Positions 60,728-64,000 of a stretch of DNA of 64,000 nucleotides are shown in pieces. A program made the translations under genes and the position numbers. The notes under the pieces were generated by a model that was not told the DNA's origin, made no database searches, and was given only the letters and a program-made list of their open reading frames with translations. Position 1 is the stretch's first letter; each line of letters begins with the position of its first letter. Source of the DNA: Synchiropus splendidus (taxonomy: Eukaryota > Chordata > Actinopteri > Syngnathiformes > Callionymidae); assembly GCF_027744825.2 (NCBI RefSeq), contig NC_071350.1, positions 372,001 to 436,000 of the forward strand, in the 5' to 3' direction.

Positions 60728-61582
60728 TGTGGGAATCATGATATTTTACTTATGATCATATTTATCAAGTATCTGCTATTGAATAAATGCTTTGTCTAAT
60801 GAAAAACTGAATCCAACAGACGCAGTGATAATGGGTAAGGTAACCTCAGTTTGATCCAGTATGAGAGGTGTGTATGATAAGGATAGTGGGGAGAGATGCG
60901 TGGATGGAAGAGCGAGTTATGAAAGGCAGGAACCATTTGGTACCAGGACAAAGGAGGAACCCAGGAGACATAACCCAGAACCGGTCCAAACAGCTTGAGC
61001 TGAGTCTGAGTGTGTGGGGACAAACATCTACCTTCCCCCAAGTGAAGGAATGTGGAAGATAAGGAACCTCAGGCACAGCGATGGGTCAGGAGGATGAATT
61101 ATGGACCCAGGCAGAGCCAGGCAGAGATGGGACCAGCCAGTCCACCAGCAGAAGCAAGCCAATCAGAGGAGGGGACTGGATTATCTGTTTACAGCTTTCC
61201 ACCCAAAAAAGGCCAGGAAATGGGCAACAACAAGAGGATTCATCAACGTCGCTCCAAACCAAGGGGTGTCGAAACCAGATCAGGAATGTGGCGCCATGGC
61301 AACGGGGACCCCAAGAGACCAGGACCAATCGGTGGAGACTACACCCCAAGATGAACTGAAATGTGTCATAAAAGGGTCAGGGCCAGAGATAGTCTTGGTC
61401 ACTCTACACCACTGGAGCTAAGGCTAAGTCAGGCGTAGTTGTGGACCCAGAGCTCTGTTAGGGTAATTAGACTCCTCTGTCAGGGAATAAATTCTTTTGG
61501 ATTTTAAGTTGTGGGTTTTTGGTAGTCATTCTCACGAGTAAACGAACACGCGGAAGATACATTAAAGGTGTAGATTCCTACA
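60728..61582 (+). repeat. 3' long terminal repeat (855 bp)
   Basis: It matches the 5' LTR at an offset of 6,734 bp along its full length with one visible substitution (T at 60751 for C at 54017). It carries the same CCAAT, TATA-like (61367-61373) and AATAAA (61486-61491) elements, the last serving as the expected transcript end signal. It ends in CA at 61582, directly followed by CGTT. Confidence 0.96.
61486..61491 (+). terminator. Polyadenylation signal AATAAA, 3' LTR
   Basis: GGGAATAAATTC is followed by a GT-rich stretch. This is the copy expected to end the genomic and spliced transcripts. Confidence 0.8.
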
Positions 61583-61586
61583 CGTT
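61583..61586. repeat. Target-site duplication CGTT, right copy
   Basis: It directly follows the CA end of the 3' LTR and matches 53990-53993. Confidence 0.93.
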
Positions 61587-64000
61587 CCGAAACCCACCTT
61601 ATCTCAGGCTGAAAAGCGTTTTTGTGCATTGTGCCATAACTTTTCAGGAAAGCTTCAGAACATGAAATTTTAACCTCCCACTATAGCAGAAAGGGTCTTT
61701 CTAGTAGTTGCACATCAAATCTAAGCTCTCTGAAGTGTTTTTCGAAAGTTATCAACACTTTTATGTTTGGCGTTCCGAAACCCACCTTATCTCAGGCTGA
61801 AAAGCGTTTTTGTGCATTGTGCCATAACTTTTCAGGAAAGCTTCAGAACATGAAATTTTAACCTCCCACTATAGCAGAAAGGGTCTTTCTAGTAGTTGCA
61901 CATCAAATCTAAACTGTCTGAAGTGTTTTTCCAAAGTTATCAACACTTTTATCTTTGGCGTTCCGAAACCTACCTTATCTCAGGCTGAAAAGCGTTTTTG
62001 TGCATTGTGCCATAACTTTTCAGGGAAGCTTCAGAACATGAAATTTTAACCTCCCACTATAGCAGAAAGGGTCTTTCTAGTAGTTGCACATCAAATCTAA
62101 GCTGTCTGAAGTGTTTTTCAAAAGTTATCAACACTTTTATGTTTGGCGTTCCGAAACCCACCTTATCTCAGGCTGAAAAGCGTTTTTGTGCATTGTGCCA
62201 TAACTTTTCAGGAAAGCTTCAGAACATGAAATTTTAACCTCCCACTATAGCAGAAAGGGTCTTTCTAGTAGTTGCACATCAAATCTAAACTGTCTGAAGT
62301 GTTTTTCCAAAGTTATCAACACTTTTATGTTTGGCGTTCCGAAACCCACCTTATCTCAGGCTGAAAAGCGTTTTTGTGCATTGTGCCATAACTTTTCAGG
62401 GAAGCTTCAGAACATGAAATTTTAACCTCCCACTATAGCAGAAAGGGTCTTTCTAGTAGGTGCACATCAAATCTAAGCTGTCTGAAGTGTTTTTCGAAAG
62501 TTATCAACACTTTTATGTTTGGCGTTCCGAAACCCACCTTATCTCAGGCTGAAAAGCGTTTTTGTGCATTGTGCCATAACTTTTCAGGGAAGCTTCAGAA
62601 CATGAAATTTTAACCTCCCACTATAGCAGAAAGGGTCTTTCTAGTAGTTGCACATCAAATCTAAGCTGTCTGAAGTGTTTTTCAAAAGTTATCAACACTT
62701 TTATGTTTGGCGTTCCGAAACCCACCTTATCTCAGGCTGAAAAGCGTTTTTGTGCATTGTACCATAACTTTTCAGGAAAGCTTCAGAACATGAAATTTTA
62801 ACCTCCCACTATAGCAGAAAGGGTCTTTCTAGTAGTTGCACATCAAATCTAAACTGTCTGAAGTGTTTTTCCAAAGTTATCAACACTTTTATGTTTGGCG
62901 TTCCGAAACCCACCTTATCTCAGGCTGAAAAGCGTTTTTACGCATTGTGCCATAACTTTTCAGGGAAGCTTCAGAACATGAAATTTTAACCTCCCACTAA
63001 AGCAGAAAGGGTCTTTCTAGTAGGTGCACATCAAATCTAAGCTGTCTGAAGTGTTTTTCGAAAGTTATCAACACTTTTGTGTTTGGCGTTCCGAAACCCA
63101 CCTTATCTCAGGCTGAAAAGCGTTTTTGTGCATTGTGCCATAACTTTTCAGGGAAGCTTCAGAACATGAAATTTTAACCTCCCACTATAGCAGAAAGGGT
63201 CTTTCTAGTAGTTGCACATCAAATCTAAGCTGTCTGAAGTGTTTTTCAAAAGTTATCAACACTTTTATGTTTGGCGTTCCGAAACCCACCTTATCTCAGG
63301 CTGAAAAGCGTTTTTGTGCATTGTGCCATAACTTTTCAGGGAAGCTTCAGAACATGAAATTTTAACCTCCCACTATAGCAGAAAGGGTCTTTCTAGTAGT
63401 TGCACATCAAATCTAAACTGTCTGAAGTGTTTTTCCAAAGTTATCAACACTTTTATGTTTGGCGTTCCGAAACCCACCTTATCTCAGGCTGAAAAGCGTT
63501 TTTGTGCATTGTGCCATAACTTTTCAGGGAAGCTTCAGAACATGAAATTTTAACCTCCCACTATAGCAGAAAGGGTCTTTCTAGTAGTTGCACATCAAAT
63601 CTAAGCTGTCTGAAGTGTTTTTCAAAAGTTATCAACACTTTTATGTTTGGCGTTCCGAAACCCACCTTATCTCAGGCTGAAAAGCGTTTTTGTGCATTGT
63701 GCCATAACTTTTCAGGAAAGCTTCAGAACATGAAATTTTAACCTCCCACTATAGCAGAAAGGGTCTTTCTAGTAGTTGCACATCAAATCTAAACTGTCTG
63801 AAGTGTTTTTCCAAAGTTATCAACACTTTTATGTTTGGCGTTCCGAAACCCACCTTATCTCAGGCTGAAAAGCGTTTTTACGCATTGTGCCATAACTTTT
63901 CAGGGAAGCTTCAGAACATGAAATTTTAACCTCCCACTATAGCAGAAAGGGTCTTTCTAGTAGGTGCACATCAAATCTAAGCTCTCTGAAGTGTTTTTCG
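61583..64000. repeat. 188-bp satellite array, downstream block
   Basis: The interrupted monomer resumes at exactly the base where it was broken: the 70 bp before the element and the 118 bp after the duplicated CGTT add up to 188. Full monomers start at 61705 and every 188 bp to 63773, with a partial one from 63961 to the window end. Types and orientation are as upstream. The array continues beyond the window. Confidence 0.98.

Larger units (their letters stand above)
53994..61582 (+). mobile_element. Full-length but defective endogenous retrovirus (gamma/epsilon-like, class I)
   Basis: The 7,589-bp element has paired 855-bp LTRs (TG...CA ends), a tRNA primer site, a long leader, remnants of gag, pro, pol and env in the usual order, a polypurine tract and a 4-bp target duplication. 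Reading it through gives one CCHC zinc knuckle, a protease, reverse transcriptase, an RNase H end, integrase and an Env TM end. Nearly all are interrupted by stops, frameshifts or deletions. Class I is inferred from the 4-bp duplication, the single zinc knuckle, the retroviral pol order and the GACG hairpin. The LTRs differ at one visible site, so the insertion is young despite the ruined coding region. Flanking satellite monomers continue in exact register across it. Confidence 0.95.

Noticed and set aside
1..64000. The whole window as an assembly artefact from collapsed or duplicated repeats
   Set aside because: Local copies carry distinct private variants in a consistent order, and the ERV has a proper target duplication with monomer register kept. 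Small copy-number errors in the near-identical tandem units cannot be excluded.

Overview
The window comes from a vertebrate genome, most likely a teleost fish. It holds no cellular gene. About 88% is one satellite DNA array with a 188-bp monomer, all in the same orientation. A single endogenous retrovirus (ERV) is inserted in it. The fish assignment is an inference from the ERV's make-up; I do not recognise the satellite as a named family.

Layout. Positions 1-53993 hold 287 head-to-tail satellite monomers plus the first 70 bp of a 288th. The period is exact except for two single-base deletions (28211 and 33474) and one 31-bp deletion (monomer 49631-49787). Monomers fall into a few variant types, defined by about six linked sites, and are organised into local higher-order repeats of 3, 5, 6, 9 and 10 monomers. 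Positions 53994-61582 are the ERV (7,589 bp, + strand), flanked by a 4-bp CGTT target-site duplication. From 61583 to 64000 the same interrupted monomer resumes in register and 12 more full monomers follow.

The ERV has 855-bp LTRs that differ at one position I can see (54017 C versus 60751 T). It has a primer-binding site resembling that for tRNA-Trp, a long leader, a gag-pro-pol-env remnant and a polypurine tract. The 1.2-kb leader holds eleven 47-bp tandem repeats, a perfect 8-bp hairpin with a GACG tetraloop, and three tandem hairpins whose stems change by compensating pairs. The coding part is ruined. Gag is broken up. The protease active site reads Asp-Thr-Arg. Two reverse transcriptase aspartates read Asn. 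Most of RNase H is gone, integrase has lost the segment with its catalytic Glu, and Env is reduced to a leader-like piece and the membrane/cytoplasmic end of TM.

How it fits together: the sites needed in cis (LTRs, primer site, leader hairpins, polypurine tract, env splice acceptor) look intact and the LTRs are almost identical, while every enzyme is dead. This suggests a defective, non-autonomous element that was recently copied by proteins supplied by a relative and landed in a satellite array that may be centromeric or pericentromeric.
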